A stretch of DNA of 64,000 nt. It comes from Lineus longissimus. Its lineage: Eukaryota > Nemertea > Pilidiophora > Heteronemertea > Lineidae. This document shows, in pieces, positions 20,426 through 31,959 of the stretch (its first letter is position 1; every line of letters starts with the position of its first letter). The notes below the pieces were generated by a model. It did no database searches. It was not told the origin of the DNA and saw only the letters and a program-made list of their open reading frames with translations. The position numbers were made by a program, and so were the translations under genes. The stretch is from contig NC_088309.1 of assembly GCF_910592395.1 (NCBI RefSeq), forward strand, positions 16,496,599-16,560,598. The letters are read 5' to 3'.

Positions 20426-21543
20426 TTAGAGTTTCTTTGGCAACAAACCCATCATCATGTCAAACATTTTTTTATCTTTCTCAAGCATTGCCTCCCTTTC
20501 CCTATGTTCTATATCAAATCTTTCTTTGTCTAATTCCAATTTATCTCTCAGATACTTCACGTAATCTGCGGATGTATCGGCACGCCGTTTTTTAACTGGT
20601 GGTGGGTTGATAGCGTCATCTTCATCTGAAAACATAATGATAATTTCTTAAATTCTAGTGTAACTGCATATGGCGGGCCGTTCGTCCATTAATTCAATTC
20701 AACAAACTGAGATTTTAAGTTTCTCTCTGTACTAACCTTGCTGTTCATCATCATCATCGTCGTTCTTCCTCTTCGCTGGAATAAGTGTTTCCATAGCGGC
20801 CTTGCGAATGTCTTTACCCTGGCTCTCTTTTATATCGACAGTCTTATCTAGTACCTCCTTTTTGGATCTCTTTTCTTCCTCAGTTTGCTCCAACAACTCT
20901 GTGAGCAACTGACTGCGCTCGTCATACTCTTCATTCGTTCCAGATCTGAAAGAAAACTGATTGATGTATTTGCTTGCTGAATAAACAAACCCAGAAACTT
21001 GGGAATGAAATTTAGAAACATATTTATTTCCTGGACTTTTTTCAGCTATGTTTTTGTCATATTCATAAATTAAATACATACTAATTCCCGCTACACACGG
21101 TCAAATTTGTCATCCAATTTTGGGAATATGCTCATTTAGGGCCAAGAACGTGGTCCTCTATATTCAATGCATGATGCCAGAATCAGCCTAAAAAAATGGA
21201 TGAACAATTTGACCGTGTGCGGCGGCCATATGTCTTTTCAAAACCGGTGCAGTAATGAATGCAGCATCAAAAGGCCTATACTTACGCCCTCAGTGAATTC
21301 ATTTCATTTTTTCTGTGTGCCTCTTGTAACGTTCGGACTCTGTCTTTGCATGCTCGGAGGGTTACATAATGGTTCGCCTTCTGCTGTTGTAAAGCGGTGT
21401 TCACATTTTTGTGTAATGCGTCCCAGGCGGCCTTCGATGACGGCTGCCTTGCCACCATCTCCCGCAGCAGAAAAATGTCCAGAGCTGGGAAAAACCGAAT
21501 TGGTTTCACTTTTTGGCTTGTCCCTTCACCAGCGTCCATATTT
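20426..21543 (-). CDS. Harbinger Myb/SANT-like partner protein, three exons
   Basis: Exons can be placed by splice sites. Exon 1 is 21543-21287 (acceptor TATTTCAG, ATG at 21539, donor GTAAGT). Exon 2 is 20945-20737 (acceptor TTTCTTTCAG, donor GTTAGT). Exon 3 is 20625-20426 (acceptor TGTTTTCAG, stop TAA). Phases agree across both introns. The first exon encodes a trihelix/Myb-like domain (RFFPALDIFLLREMVARQP to KDRVRTLQEAHRKNEM). The second is acidic and Lys-rich with KRKNDDDDDE. The third ends in a helix YVKYLRDKLELDKERFD...MLEKDKKMF, typical of the C termini of these partners. It is convergent with the transposase. In Harbinger elements such proteins bind the termini and recruit the transposase. 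Confidence 0.8.
21088..21228. repeat. Small MITE in intron 1 of the Myb-like gene
   Basis: CGCTACACACGGTCAAATTTG on the left is matched in inverse by CAATTTGACCGTGTGCGG on the right, giving ~35-bp inverted ends around a 141-bp unit. It lies within the intron of the Harbinger partner gene, so one element is nested in another. Confidence 0.6.
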
Positions 21544-22359
21544 CTGAAATAGAAAATTACACCTGTCATGCCATGGCTGAGGTAGCCTACAGGGTGACAT
21601 CATCCCGACCCGTGCCCATTCAGCATGTTCAAACCAAATACAAATAAAAACATTTAGGCCTGCTTTATTGATCACTATAAAATGTCGCCTAGTTGTGCCT
21701 TGTTACTGAACTTATTTAGTTCGTGAATGAAGTAACATCAAGCGAGTCGGAAATCTATAGACATATATGTATTCAACTGCAAAATACACCATCCACATTC
21801 ACGGTGCCATATCAACAATCAACATGAAATATCATATGCCAAATGAATAAATGTGTCATAAAGTTTGATTTGGTATTTACAGTGCAAAGTTATAGCAAAG
21901 TTTACTAACTGTCTTTAACTTACGTGTATCCAGCTCGGTACAAGTCGTGCGCTATGAATACAAACCGGTCGACATATAGTGCTGTGTGTAACACGTCACA
22001 AGAACGCACAAACTGATTACCTAATAACAGTGGTTCACCAAACCATGCAAATTCGAAACACCTTGTTGAACTACCTTTCTTTGAACAGAAACAAGAACTT
22101 CTAGCACGGATACAGCACGCATTTCAAAAGCAAAATATACCATCAAGGACATTACGTACGGAATTAGGTGACATATAGGCCTATGAAATTAACACAGAGA
22201 ACATCAATAATCCGTGACCGATTAATTTTGGGTCATCACATCTGTGATACAATAAGCTATTTTGATAATCGTTTTGCACTGACGTTTATCTAGGTAGTTT
22301 CGGATAGGTCTGATGGAAATAATGTGTGTATACGTCACAAGACCGCAAAATCTGATGAC

Positions 22360-22404
22360 CTAAATGTCGTCGCTGGTCTAAACGTAAGGGCCCGAAACCT
22401 CCCT
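22360..22404 (-). repeat. Right terminal inverted repeat of Harbinger element
   Basis: Inverse of 18526-18570, ending GGGCCCGAAACCTCCCT, followed by the ATT duplication. Confidence 0.85.
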
Positions 22405-22407
22405 ATT

Positions 22408-24062
22408 GACATATTTTGAGTGGTATACGCCATACACAGACGTTGACAAGATTGAGAGATGTAGCATTCAGAGAGGTTATCTGAGTCACACGACACAGAT
22501 CTACCAATCAATCACAGTAGCTTAATACACTACAAGTGATGTACCTGTACGTAGGCCGAGGCGGCAGGCCTAGCCACGTTGTTCATTGCAGGCAGTGCAT
22601 TTTCAACACACAATCATCAGTGTAGTGTAGCCAACATTTACTAACATACGTCATGATACACAAGGTTTTTATTTGTTTTCTAGAATGACATGAATTAGGC
22701 CTATAGGGGGCCTATCCTATCCATCATACATGACATGACCATGGGTCAGCTCATACTAGCATTCATAATCATATCATCAGATGTAGGCCTAGGCTATACT
22801 ACAACACACAGTAGAGGCCTAGGCCTACGTCACAACCCATCACACTGCACTATCACGCATGCATGCTCACGCTGATGACCTAACTCACCATACACATGCA
22901 CGGGCGACTGACCCCACACCATGGGCATAGCCGCCATGCACATCATCATTGCCATACCCCACTTCCACATTTCAAAACCGTACCCGATCCTATTCCGGTA
23001 CCTGCCGTGGAGTCTCACGCATATAAAGAGATATTTTCTATAATGATTATCTCCTTCAATCAAATAAAACACTGCGTTGCTCTCGACTGCTTTGAATGAG
23101 ACAAAGCGTTATAGGCCTAGGTCATATCTGTGTTTACGCGCAAGACTGAAGACTCCACGGTACCGAAACAGGATCGGGTAGGCTAGGCTATACAGTTTTG
23201 AAATGTGGAAGTGGGGTAGGCCTGCATATGCATGTGATCATGGTGATGACAGAGACAGTGTGAGCATCTTACCTAATACCAGTGAGAGTGCATTTCCTGA
23301 CTAGGGCCAGGGGCCTACCACCATGCATGAAGGCCTGTTGTAGCGCTTCGATCGGCGCCGCATGACCACGTGACCATGCATGCATGATTGCTGACATGCG
23401 GCATGCTGACCATGCTGACCACAGATCGCAAATGCCAGCTAGCGAATCAGAGAATAAATCTTGCTCACAGCACCATAGAACGCCATGAATGAAAACAATG
23501 TAGGGTCGTAGGCTTACTATAGATGTATGTTGATCATTTTCCACTGCAAATCTTGAAATGCAGTCGGAATAAAACACACAGAACCACTAAAACACAAGAA
23601 ATTTTAATCAAAAATGCCCACCAGAAAGCATGCGTTTGCATATTGTCCCATCTTCGATAATACGACGATAACTGGTACTCCGTCCTCTTTACGAAGCCAT
23701 TCACGAGCCATCCATTGCAGCGCCGAGAAGTGGGATTTTCTGAAACTAATCTATTCGCGATTTCGACGAACATCGAACTTGGCAAGTAATGTTGTCATCG
23801 TGCATAGTTCTACACTTCGTGAAATTTCCGCTGTATGTCGGAAACAGTCGGGCCTATAATTCATGCATTAAAATGCCGCAAATTCACCTCGATAACAACC
23901 AAAAATCTCCTGATTTAAGGGCTACTTTTTAGAATTATCGAACTGACATAGATGGTTAATCATTTAAAACTGACTTACCTGGAGTTTAATCATGTAGTTC
24001 TGTCATAATTTCGTCAATCAAGCCCTTTTCTCTGATGAATCGAATCGGCAGCACTTCATCGT
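22408..24062. other. Intergenic sequence rich in AGGCCTA words
   Basis: No coding region was recognised. AGGCCTA/TAGGCCT words are frequent (for example 22690-22830). A large imperfect inverted repeat lies at 22957-23216 (listed separately). Short frames at 23269-23859 on both strands show no domain. Confidence 0.4.
22957..23216. repeat. Imperfect inverted repeat, arms about 58 and 66 bp
   Basis: The left arm 22957-23014 runs from CCCCACTTCCACATTTCAAA to CGTGGAGTC. The right arm 23151-23216 is its reverse complement with a 13-bp insertion (GGCTAGGCTATAC). The loop is about 136 bp. The arms could form a long hairpin in RNA or mark a fold-back element. Confidence 0.7.
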
Positions 24063-24796
24063 AGACTGGTTCCCGTCTATGTGGATATGCTCGCCCACAA
24101 TAGACAGGCACAGGCTACCGCGTAATGACATCATTTGGGAAACCCCATCCTACTGTGCAGACAGATTCCCTGATAAATTCACCCTTTCTGACTGAATAAA
24201 TTCCCCCCTGAATACCTATGAGTGTCCAGTTAGTCCCCTATACTCCTTAAATCCAATAAAAGTCAGTAAATATCGCTCAATTCGGGGTATTTTGAAAGTT
24301 CGTACTCGCTACGTACATGATACACTGTTTCTGTACATAGTCATGCTCCACGCTGAGCAAATAATGCAAATCTGCGCGAAAAACTGCGCAGATCACCACA
24401 ACTAAAAGCCTGGAAATCCGGGCAAAATTAGACTGGTGCCCGTCTATATGGATGTGCTGGCCACATATAGACAGGCACAGGCTACGGCGTAATGACATCA
24501 TTGTAGGAAAGCCCATCCTACTATGCAGACAGATTCCCTGATAAATTCACCCTTCTGACCGAATAAATCTCCCCTTGAATACCTATGAGTGTCCATTTAG
24601 TTCCCTATACTCCTTAAATCCAATAAAAAACAGTAGTACCGCTCTTTTCGGGGTATTTTGAAAGTTCGTAGTAGCTACGTACATGATACACTGTTCGTGT
24701 ACATAGCCATGCTCCACGCTGAGCAAAGAATGCAAATCTGCGCGAAAAACTGTGCAGATCACCAAAACCAAAAGCCCGGAATTCCGGGCAAAATGG
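24063..24796. repeat. Tandem duplication of a 367-bp unit
   Basis: 24063-24429 and 24430-24796 align end to end from AGACTGGT to CCGGGCAAAAT with scattered substitutions. Both contain CTACGTACATGATACACTG and TGCGCGAAAAACTG. Frames on either strand in both copies are shadows of the duplication. Confidence 0.8.
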
Positions 24797-24943
24797 CGGT
24801 CTGTGCTAGTCGTTTGAAGCGAAGTCAGCAGCGCCACGTAGCGTAACGACTGGGAACGAGTCTAGGGCAAAATGGCGGTCTGTGCTAGTCGTTTGAAGCG
24901 AAGTCAGCAGCGCCACGTAGCGTAACGGCTGGGAACGAGTCTA
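24786..24943. repeat. Tandem duplication of a 79-bp unit
   Basis: GGGCAAAATGGCGGTCTGTG begins at 24786 and again at 24865. The two 79-bp copies are almost identical, so the duplication is recent. Confidence 0.85.
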
Positions 24944-25009
24944 ACTTCATCGAGCAACACAGGCTGACCTATCATATTACTAGAATACCGTTGTTTTGAG
25001 GCGGGAAAT

Positions 25010-25400
25010 TTGAAATTACCCAGTTTTAGCATTTTGCCCATAGCGCCCCCTAATGGCCAATAGATGAATTAATCACAATTCTGCTATGATTAGAAAAAAA
25101 TAAGCAAAATGTGGGTGAGATTAGAAAGCCATATATCTGTTGGTAAGAGAGCTATGGTCTAAAAGGCCAAAACGCTTCGATGACCCCTAGCGCACTAAAT
25201 GTAGGTCAAATGGTGCCAAATTTGTTACTGAAGGTAGCCTTCACAAGGCTCATAATTGTCATGCCTAATTGAGGTTTGTAGACCTTACGGTTACAAAATG
25301 TGCCCCTGTGGACAGATGGACGGAGTGACTGACTGGCGGACAGACGCCACTCGAATAGCTATTTGATAAGCTCAGCAGACCTTCGGTCAGCTGAGCTAAA
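25010..25400 (+). repeat. 3' part of a GCTCAGCTGA-family element
   Basis: The stretch ends in the hairpin GCTCAGCAGACCTTCGGTCAGCTGAGC followed by TAAAAA, with a GGACAGATGGACGG region upstream. This is the same 3' structure as at 42380-42427 and 57230-57336. The 5' border was not found. Confidence 0.55.
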
Positions 25401-25701
25401 AATGATTACAAATGTATAAAAGCCAAGAGTGAAGCATGGACAAAAGTGGCTGACAATTTCAATTCTCAAAATGGGGTTGTGAAACGGGATGTCAAACAGT
25501 TGAAAAAGTGTTGGGACAATATCAAAATTCGTGCTAAAAAGGTTCTGGGAAAGGACGCAAGAGAAACCAAATTGACTGGTGGCGGCAAGAAGGACACTGT
25601 GCCAAATGAAGAAGCCCAAGCTATTGCAGCTATAATACCAGCTCAAATCCAAAGCCTGGAAAACGAATTTGATGATGACGGCGATAATCACACAGAAAAA
25701 G
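25401..25701 (+). CDS. Exon of a Myb/SANT-like DNA-binding protein
   Basis: The frame reads KAKSEAWTKVADNFNSQNG followed by VKRDVKQLKKCWDNIKIRAKK, the helix-turn-helix pattern of Myb/SANT-like domains found in many animal MSANTD-type and transposon-derived proteins. It continues to an acidic end (ENEFDDDGDNHTEK). A consensus donor (AAAAAG|GTAGGT) ends the exon at 25701. The beginning appears cut by the element ending at 25400, because the usual first helix is missing. The 1107-bp repeat begins 14 bp after the donor, within the next intron. No further exon was recognised, so this may be a remnant. Confidence 0.55.
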
Positions 25702-25715
25702 GTAGGTTCCTTTTT

Positions 25716-26822
25716 AGCTCACCTCTTAGCAGAGGTGAGCTTATCCCATACCGTGGCGTCCGTCGTCCGTCGTCGTCGTCGTCGTAGTCCGTCGTCCGTT
25801 AGCACGGCACGTTTCGTAACTGTTAGAGCTATTGAGTTGAAACTTGGTACACATGTACCCTTATGTAATGACACCTTGGAGACCAAGTTTCGGTCCGATT
25901 CGTTTCATGGTTTGGCCACCAGGGGGCCAAACGTTAAAAGTGAAAATATGCAATATCTCCCTTAATAGTAGTCGGGAAATTTTGAAAAAAATATGGTAGG
26001 TACTTCTAGCAAAGGTGCATCATATATCCTCCGGGTTTTTGATTTGACCTCCTTTTCAAGGTCACAGAGGTCAAATGGTGTAAATTGGCCGTTAGGATGT
26101 AACGATGGCACGTTTCTAAACTGCAATGACTATTGATACCAAATTTGGTACACATTTACCCCTTAGTCAGGTGATCTCAGGGACCCAAGTTTGGTCCAAT
26201 ATGATTCACCACTTGACCACCAGGGGGCAAAATCCAAAAACCTTAAAAATGTGATTATTCCTTAACTTCTTGCCCGATTGCCACCAATTTGATATCATTG
26301 GTACATCTAACCACCATACAGTATATGTCACCCAGGTTTTTAATTTGACCTTCTTGTCAAGGTCACAGAGGTCAAATGGCGTAAATTCGCCGTCAGGCCG
26401 TAACTATGGCACGTTTCTTAACTGCAATGACTATTGATCACAAATTAAGTACACATGTACCCCTTGGTCAGATGATCTCAGGTACTGAAGTTTGGTGCAA
26501 TCTGATTTGCCGTTTGGCCTCCAGGGAGGGGGCCAAATCCTAAATTCTTCAACATGCCATTATTCCTAGTAATGACTTGCCCGATTGGCACCAATTTTAT
26601 ATCATAGGTACATCTAATTCTAACAACCATTCAATGTGTCACCCGGGTCTTCTTTGATTTGACCTACTTTTCAAGGTCACAGAGGTCGAATGTTATGTAA
26701 ATTGGCCATTTTGGGGAAATTGTAATTGCTTGGACCTACATCAAACCTAACACTACATGACACAATACCATGCTCTTTATCCATCTTTCCTCCACATGAG
26801 GTGAGCACAATGGCCCTGGCCA
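25716..26822 (-). repeat. Second copy of the 1107-bp GCTCACCTC repeat
   Basis: Same length and orientation as 12068-13174, with only scattered substitutions. It begins AGCTCACCTC and ends CCCTGGCCA, and contains the three DR3-type motifs. It is flanked by TTTTT on the left and TTTCA on the right, so any duplication is short or imperfect. Confidence 0.85.
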
Positions 26823-26926
26823 TTTCATTTATAGAAGTCTCAAGAGTAAAGTAAGCATGCAATGGTATTCTGAAACCTGACATTGCCCCGCAAACATTTT
26901 AACAGAGAAACATTTTCTTAATCGTT

Positions 26927-27330
26927 TTTTAGCTCAGCTGACAAAGTCAGCGAAGCTGGTAATATTACTAAGGGAATGGTGTCCGTCCTTCCTGCCATCC
27001 TGCCATCCTTCCATGTCAATTTTGGGCATTTTGTAACCGTAAGACCTAGGCACTTTGTTGACGCTGCTAAAGTAGGAGTAGCCCAAGGGGAACTCAGAAA
27101 CCAAAAATCAGCGCGATCCGACCTACATTCGGCGAATGAGGTCATCGGGAAGATTAAACTTCTTTCCTTTATACCTCGGGCCACAGAGGAAATATTGTTT
27201 TCAAATCTGGCTGAATATTTTTTAATAATTTTTCATTTTGACTTGTAATGGAATTAGTTTAGTTTTCACCGCCAGTTGGCGCTACAGGCACATTTGACAG
27301 ATTTTTTGACGATTCAAAAGCCCGGGTTAT
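26927..27330 (-). repeat. GCTCAGCTGA-family element, inverted copy of 56930-57336
   Basis: Read on the minus strand it ends with GTCAGCTGAGCTAAAAA. It shares with 56930-57336 the words CGCCAACTGGCGGTGAAAAC, AATATTCAGCCA and AATATTTCCTCTGTGG-like sequence. The two copies face in opposite directions 30 kb apart. Confidence 0.7.
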
Positions 27331-27409
27331 GACGTATAGTTGCGCAGTTGTATTCTGCGCATTGAATTGGCCAGAAAACCGGGCTATATTTCAGCATATA
27401 CAGGAAATC

Positions 27410-27720
27410 ATTTTGGCTCAATGCTAGCCATGTCTGGCTCATATTGTGCCAATAGCAAATATGAGCCATTATTTCTTCTTTGAGCCAATGAATTGGCTAA
27501 CTTTGAGCCTCTTAATCTGATTTTAGCCATAGATGGCTAAGATAGATGGCTAGAGCTTTAGCCAAATGTGGCTCATGCCTATTTTCTGATTTTTACTGGC
27601 TCAACCATTTCATTCATTGGCTCAATATTGCAGTGGCACAGGGCTAACTTATATTTGGCTCACCACTTAATTCACTGGCTCAATGTTGCAGTGGCCCAGG
27701 TTGAGCCATGGCTCACCATA
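27410..27720. repeat. Dense TGGCTCA/TGAGCCA repeat tract
   Basis: Within about 310 bp the 7-mer TGGCTCA or its complement TGAGCCA, and the related TAGCCA/TGGCTA, occur about twenty times with variable spacing in both orientations. No coding frame is present. Confidence 0.65.
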
Positions 27721-29075
27721 TTAAAGTAAGGATGTAGGCACCTATAAAATTGAGAGAACATTTACGAGAACAATGCTAGGCCAACTGGCAGTACTGGTAA
27801 GCTTACTCTGCATGTATACTGCTTAGATTTACATTGAATAGTAGGCCTAAGGCCTAGAAGCCTGAGTAGTCGTTCTTGCAAGTCTTGAAAATAGGAGACT
27901 TGCAAATTCATGATCTCTATTCTCAAACTAAGAAGTTGTCCAGGGACCCTAGGGCTTGGTAAGCCTGAGTAATATCATGATTTAGGGCCCGGGGATGAAG
28001 ATAAGAATCAGGATCAGTGTCAGAAGGTGGGAAATTGTTAGGTCAGGCCTCCTTACATTGCATCCCAAGCTTTTTCAGTTTTTTACGATGCAGTCCTACC
28101 CGTTATGGTGGGCATGATGACAAGGACAAAATCAAGCCATAAAAGAACTTGGCATTTGTAAGAAATCTTGGTTAGCCCTGGTGGTATGAGGCATACTTTG
28201 TTGTCATTTATGATGTCAGGATGCTGGGGAGCAGAAGTCTCTTTCGTGAGAATGGACTGCAAGGTAAGGGCACAGTTTTTATATTCTTTGGTTTACAGGC
28301 ACCAAAATTATGATGCCAAGTAGGCTTAATACGGAGGGTGAATTAGAAATTACTTTTTGTAATTGGAACACTAAGATTGGCAATGCATCAGAAAATGTTT
28401 ATTTATTATCAACAATAAACAATACTTGCACTATAAACAAAACCACAAGAATAAATAGAACTGGCAATCATCAATTGAAATTGGAAAATTATAGCATGAA
28501 CTGCAGTTTACTATGGATGGATAATACTCATGAGTCACGTCATGAACAAAAATATTTGTTCACATTTAAAAATAGGCCTGAAAATGAAAGAGATGCAATA
28601 TTTGTACAACAATACTGGTACACAAATTGAACAAACTTTAAACTACAGGTACCTACAGATCATATACTGTAACCTGGAAAAATGATGTTAGAACTTTAAG
28701 TAATAAAATTGGCAGCCAATTTACTCAATTTGACTTTGACAATGGACCATTGTTAGAGTAATCACCCTTGTCTTATTTTCAGATGACGCAGTCCCTGCCT
28801 GGTGGCCAAACAAAGTAGCTTCAATCAAGCTGAAATTGCAATGGTGATAGTGAGGTCATGTGACCTGGAGGTAACATGGGTAATACCAATTTTGAGTTCA
28901 GTAGCAATGATATCGCCACATGTCATCTAGCTAAAGCTCTATTCTAGCTATATTCGTAGCATTCCGGAAGCTATACCATACCTGATACCATGTGCTACCT
29001 GCACCTGCAAGCTTCAGCTGGTAAGCCAAGTGACAACACACAATGCATCCTGACAGGGACTCCAAGACAAACAGC
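27721..29075. other. Gene-poor stretch with one unrecognised open frame
   Basis: An AT-rich plus-strand frame of 106 codons (28310-28630) has many Asn and Thr and no recognisable domain. A fragment of the TACTGTAACCTGG repeat (compare 43830) lies near 28668. Nothing else could be supported. Confidence 0.35.
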
Positions 29076-30137
29076 CTATAGTTTTGTGTTTCCTTCTAAT
29101 AAGCTTGTGAAGTCATATTTGACCGGGATGTAGAGGTGTCTTTCAAATTCATATGCCCACATTGGAAAAGGAACAATGAGATTGATGGGATTCACAACTT
29201 CCAGTCCCATTGCACAATCGTGTTTTCTGATTTCATATGCATAAAGCTCATCAGAAATCCCATCAGTTTGATATGGTTCAAGCCTTAAAAAGAATTTAAC
29301 ACCATCAGACCAAATGTCACAAAGTTTCCCAAATAATGGCAGTTCTTGCTCTGCCCTAACCATAACATAACAATTAGTGTTGTAGCGGTTTCCATGCACT
29401 TTTAACCATTTGAGGCTGTAGATGTTCTTGTCATTTGCTACTTCTCTATCTGGATAGAACAAGTTTATTTCATCCCTGGCTTAATCTTGATTTTCTATTA
29501 TGGTGCTAGGTCCAGTTTCAATATCATTCTCAAAAAGAGGATGCCGACCTCTTTCACTAATATCCAGTAAATCTGCACAATTTTTGAACCGATGTCGTTC
29601 TGCTATAAATTTTGGCAGATTTTTATAGCTACCTACTTTTGCTACTCTCTTAAAATATTTATGTTTTGACTCAAATCTCATACACCAATACTGCCGTACT
29701 GGGCCAAGATTCAAAATACAACTTGGAAGATGTAACAGATAGTGCTGTTTTGGTATTACGTTTTTCTCGGGGTAACATTGTTTAAACATTTCCAATTAGA
29801 ATGTGATAATTTGTTTTAGGTGATCAACCTGTTCTCTGCATATAACATGTGAGAAAGCGATACTCATTATTTGGAGAAGCAAAGTGAAACACTGCCAGTG
29901 AGATGATTCAAAATCAACTAAATCACCAATGTAAAATGGCATTAGTAGACCAAGCAGCCATGTTTGTGAAGCTGATTGTCGTGAACCTGACTCGCCATCC
30001 AACAAGTGTTGGTCCTTGATGACACTTGGTTTTGATTTAGTGTCTACATAGCTGTATGGAAAATTAGATACTCTTTCATTCAACTCGGCAAGTGACAATC
30101 GGTGTTCAGCTGTGATGAAGAAACTGAGCATTAGCCT
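29076..30137 (-). pseudogene. EnSpm/CACTA-like transposase, C-terminal part
   Basis: Three collinear minus-strand frames (30203-29796, 29795-29481, 29462-29076) are separated only by in-frame TAA stops at 29796 and near 29481. Together they read SGSRQSASQTWLLGLLMPFY, NVIPKQHYLLHLPSC and MRFESKHKYFKRVAKVGSYK, the C-terminal half of TNP2/EnSpm-like transposases common in invertebrates. The stops show that this copy is dead. The block 29807-30137 is duplicated at 31427-31745. Confidence 0.7.
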
Positions 30138-31089
30138 CATAGTATATTTCAAATTCCCTTCTAAAATTATGTGCATTACATCTTGTGGCATAGCCTGAAA
30201 CATGTCAAAATGTTCAACTCTGGTTATTTCTGCTCGTCTGTTAATTCCATATGTTGTGTATTACATCTTGTGGCATAGCCTGAAACATGTCAAAATGTTC
30301 AACTCTGGTTATTTCTGCTCGTCTGTTAATTCCATATGTTGTAGAGAAGTGATTGCGTAAGGCTGCATCCTGCAAATTGTTGCACTGTGTGTCATGGGTC
30401 TCCATATTTCGGAGAACAAAATCTTCTTCAACTACTTGTTCTTGTATCTGATCAAAAGTTGCCATACATTGCCGACATTTCCTTAAGGCAAATCCAACCC
30501 CCTCTTTGAACCCACCTATTTCATGAACGGCTGGCGTGTCACCAATCACCGCTGCCAATGTTCCCCTGATATTAAATTGTTCATTAGGGAGAGCCACATT
30601 TAAACCCTGCTGGTTGAGCACTGCTATGTCTCGGTAAAATGGTGTAAGTACAGCATCTAAATTCCATACCTAGTGATTTCTGGCGATTCAACAATAATCA
30701 GAAGATTGATACTGAGTAGTCTAGATCGATATCTTGGTGTAATATTACCTAACGTAAAGTAAAAAAAGCCTATTTTGTGAGTCTTTGATCCAAGAGGATA
30801 GGATATTTCCACCTTATCATAATAAAGAAATATCTGTAAGGCATTGTTGTTTGCATTGAACAGGGGGTGCGCCCGAAATGTATCACCGTCGCAATAGTCA
30901 CCAAGTAGTCTATCCCTCCTTCTGTGGTCTGTGAGGACATGTTCACGATATTGTTGTATCTGGAGTAGACTTCGTAATGTATCCAACAGAGGTATGTAGT
31001 ATGAAACATGGGGAACATTTTCTGCATGGCGATCTTCACCTGTTCCCAACACTTCAAAAGTGTGGCCCAGGACACATTCCACATGTGTC
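30138..31089 (-). pseudogene. EnSpm/CACTA-like transposase, central part
   Basis: This exon begins after the acceptor TTGCTTTTCAG near 31090. It runs through PLLDTLRSLLQIQQYREHVL, YYDKVEISYPLGSKTHKIGF (first catalytic Asp region), and IGDTPAVHEIGGFKEGVGFA with CRQC (second Asp and Cys pair), to MFQAMPQDVMH. A 2-bp insertion near 30656 shifts the frame. An ~80-bp tandem duplication at 30172-30341 repeats the MFQAMPQDV segment and introduces a stop (HNIWN). It is connected upstream, in gene order, with the exons at 37263-37030 and 38242-37766. Confidence 0.7.
30172..30341. repeat. ~80-bp tandem duplication inside transposase
   Basis: The segment from CATTACATCTTGTGGCATAG to AATTCCATATGTTGT occurs twice in a row. 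It duplicates part of the coding sequence and breaks it. Confidence 0.8.
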
Positions 31090-31426
31090 TGAAAAGCAAA
31101 AAAAATTATGAGAAATATTGCCTAGAGTTGTCATCTGTGGCCAAGTTGAGTAGATCATGAGTTATTTTCCTGGGTGATCCATATCACCCTGGGCAAATAG
31201 ACCTCACAACCTAATTCATCGTAAAAAATGTTTTTAGGGGAAAAAATGTTTTTGTTTTATTGTAGAAAAAATACTGGTAAGAACTGTGAGGTTATTTTGC
31301 ATTAAAAACTGTGTTTTTTTTAGTAGAACTTTTTTTGTACGTGGCTATACATTTTTCCAAGCTGCTCATGCTGTCATTCCCTGGTCAAGCACTGATTCCA
31401 TGTGGTTTCATTGAACCCTAGCTAAT

Positions 31427-31959
31427 TTGTTTTAGGTGATCAACCTGTTCTCTGCATATAACATGTGAGAAAGCGATACTCATTATTTGGAGAAGCAAAG
31501 TGAAACACTGCCAGTGAGATGATTCAAAATCAACTAAATCACCAATGTAAAATGGCATTAGTAGACCAAGCAGCCATGTTTGTGAAGCTGATTGTCGTGA
31601 ACCTGACTCGCCATCCAACAAGTGTTGGTCCTTGATGACACTTGGTTTTGATTTAGTGTCTACATAGCTGTATGGAAAATTAGATACTCTTTCATTCAAC
31701 TCGGCAAGTGACAATCGGTGTTCAGCTGTGATGAAGAAACTGAGTCTTTGATCCAAGAGGATAGGATATTTCCACCTTATCATAATAAAGAAATATCTGT
31801 AAGGCATTGTTGTTTGCATTGAACAGGGGGTGCGCCGAAATGTATCACCGTCGCAATAGTCACCAAGTAGTCTATCCCTCCTTCTGTGGTCTGTGAGGAC
31901 ATGTTCACGATATTGTTGTATCTGGAGTAGACTTCGTAATGTATCCAACAGAGGTATGT
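31427..31959 (-). pseudogene. Second, internally deleted copy of EnSpm transposase segments
   Basis: 31427-31745 repeats 29813-30137, and 31742-31959 repeats 30780-30995. The ~640 bp in between are missing, with TGAG at the join. A frame of 183 codons (31969-31418) fuses the two blocks artificially. At 31959 the copy is cut by the composite element (31960-36561) and resumes at 36562. Confidence 0.8.

Larger units (their letters stand above)
18526..22404 (+). mobile_element. Complete PIF/Harbinger transposon (3879 bp)
   Basis: The ends are inverted copies of about 45 bp, AGGGAGGTTTCGGGCC... on the left (18526-18570) and its reverse complement ending at 22404, with four to five mismatches. ATT flanks both sides (18523-18525 and 22405-22407), a 3-bp duplication as usual for this superfamily although the typical sequence is TWA. 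Inside are an intact DDE transposase on the plus strand and a three-exon Myb/SANT-like gene on the minus strand, convergent, which is the standard two-gene layout of Harbinger elements. Both coding units look intact. Confidence 0.9.

Noticed and set aside
24277-24837. Two similar minus-strand frames of about 80 codons
   Set aside because: They are shadows of the 367-bp tandem duplication and have no domain.
28310-28630. 106-codon plus-strand frame
   Set aside because: AT-rich, Asn/Thr-biased, no splice or promoter context and no recognised family; treated as chance.
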